Below are positions 7,501 to 7,542 of a stretch of DNA of 7,542 nt, in pieces (the first letter of the stretch is position 1; the number at the start of each line of letters is the position of its first letter). The notes beneath the pieces were generated by a model. It ran no database searches and was not told where the DNA came from. It was given only the letters and a program-made list of their open reading frames with translations. The position numbers and the translations under genes are program-made. This stretch comes from an uncultured Eubacterium sp. (GTDB lineage: Bacteria > Bacillota > Clostridia > Oscillospirales > Acutalibacteraceae), in NCBI GenBank assembly GCA_900542875.1, contig UQPH01000051.1, forward strand, positions 1-7,542. The letters are read 5' to 3'.

Positions 7501-7542
7501 ATTTTTGCGTCAATGCCTAAACCTGTTTTCATTATCTGCTTT
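4533..7542 (-). CDS. Large multispanning membrane protein: GtrA-like N-terminus fused to YfhO-like GT-C-type domain (5' end probably outside window)
   Basis: At least 999 residues are visible from the first Met (7532), and the frame is still open at the window edge (codons for K-Q-I precede that Met). Residues 11-98 look like three of the four helices of a GtrA/GtcA domain. One half ends LLYIFEKKFVF (23-33) and the next ends SYTFNYSFDSIVLF (85-98); the missing first helix argues that the true start lies beyond 7542. From about 120 on it resembles the YfhO family: PFGDMTVLRMDLYHQYGPMF (144-163), LYSWQAGGGSSFLGNFFNYL (177-196), LPNVYCGI (423-430), MPNDLPYRFSYMYVF (478-492), with many helices to about 585. 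Residues 586-970 form the extracytoplasmic part: DDGFYRTEL (614-622), TFSSMAYENY (641-650), GLKYFIKA (681-688), then a beta-rich end with YTSIPYDSGWSVYVDG (911-926) and GEHTVKLKYAP (956-966). A last helix spans about 972-989. In Bacillus and Listeria, YfhO acts with CsbB and a GtrA-type protein to add GlcNAc to lipoteichoic acid. The substrate here is unknown. Confidence 0.88.
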   Translation of the reverse strand, partial: KQIMKTGLGIDAKIALPAAAIIASVLLYIFEKKFVFAKNVKNSNSKQIPLLIFRIAVNLGFYKILSFILCDLMKADAMIAFVISVILSYTFNYSFDSIVLFDSRIKAESEKGTRLYKNFFDNRYTVFSALLALGVISVIYMIFKLFPFGDMTVLRMDLYHQYGPMFVELFDRVTQHKSFLYSWQAGGGSSFLGNFFNYLSSPLSALIFLFDRDQIGNAITTLVAVKAMLSAACFTYYLKKSQGAHSFASASFGVFYAFSGYFLAYYWNIMWLDAMILLPIIALGIERIINDGSGKTYLISMVVLFWSNYYMGYMACIFSVVYFLVYFFANYDIYSKRNIIKNKQGLISVFDNRFLSGGIKFALCSVGAGALCAFFLLPVFNILQNCSATSDKFPETFESYFDILNLLTSHLAGLETTIRSSGDDVLPNVYCGILAVLSMPLYLINKNIKLKEKAAYVLMIIFFVFSFNNNAANFIWHAMHMPNDLPYRFSYMYVFIFLIMAFKGITKLDKIEYKDIMFTGIGALMLIIIMQKFPTNKMSSLTIYLSMVLVMIWTLVLLMIKSKKTSRLVIGISLACLTFSETLIVGCNGLVFTQPQANYVENMQSYGEAVKYIEDKDDGFYRTELTELKTRLDSCLYGYNSMSTFSSMAYENYSQNQYSLGMYGNRINSYTYHPQTPVYNMMYGLKYFIKANGTDNLSNEYYKYLYTTKDKKETELYENKYYLPIGFTVSEEIKNWDNSEGNPFEVQESLIDNAAGVSNVFVPVKYTGTETHSAGCDEISENGVYSISATGTGSIDVTFESQTNSDIYIYISSPAVKNVNYYWDNGESSAYQSTSEAYIYDLGTHKAGEKIKASLDLSGSDKGGSTLKIFAYSIDNDVLKSAYETLSPGQLEITNHSDTKLEGKINAPYNGYIYTSIPYDSGWSVYVDGEKTEPEALGKGRKDQSDEDTCQLIIPISEGEHTVKLKYAPKGIKSGAAISTVTLLILIAATAIRKRYDKRAIK

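Noticed and set aside
7530..7532. ATG at 7532 as the true start of the YfhO-like protein
   Set aside because: The frame is open to the window edge, only ten bases are visible upstream with no clear ribosome site, and the GtrA-like domain would lack its first helix.

Overview
The window reads as a contig piece from a low-GC, endospore-forming Firmicute of the Clostridia type, probably a gut or other anaerobic lineage. It carries an unmistakable SpoIIID, a clostridial-style long PRPP synthetase, a MetK half with Clostridia-like sequence, and a very large YfhO-type membrane protein of the Gram-positive cell-envelope kind. Genus cannot be read from the sequence.

Layout. Positions 1-744 (+) form one open frame made of two unrelated housekeeping enzymes: the middle of the CTP synthase synthetase domain (about 1-297) running in frame into the C-terminal third of S-adenosylmethionine synthetase (about 298-744). 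G+C falls from about 60% to about 47% at the join, and codon choice changes with it. This is most simply an assembly chimera, so the first ~300 bases probably do not belong to this genome. The metK part ends in an intrinsic terminator at 756-785. A 7-TM hypothetical protein follows at 840-1523 (+). A long bidirectional terminator hairpin (1539-1577) separates it from a block of minus-strand genes.

The minus-strand block, in order of transcription, is: a >=999-residue GtrA-like plus YfhO-like membrane protein, open at the right edge of the window (7542 to 4533); a 129-bp AT-rich gap with a weak promoter candidate; prs (4403-3228); a membrane-anchored lipocalin-like hypothetical protein one base further on (3226-2729); spoIIID (2658-2404); and proC (2399-1602), whose ribosome-binding site contains the spoIIID stop codon. 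prs, the hypothetical gene, spoIIID and proC probably form one read-through unit ending at the 1539-1577 terminator. It joins nucleotide precursor supply (PRPP), proline synthesis and a mother-cell sporulation regulator.

Main points for a second look: the pyrG/metK chimera; a 36-base near-perfect hairpin over the spoIIID start that holds the Shine-Dalgarno in its loop and the AUG in its stem; and the apparent fusion of a GtrA-type flippase-like domain to a YfhO-type GT-C-like domain in one polypeptide. No tRNA, rRNA, CRISPR array, insertion sequence or phage feature was seen.
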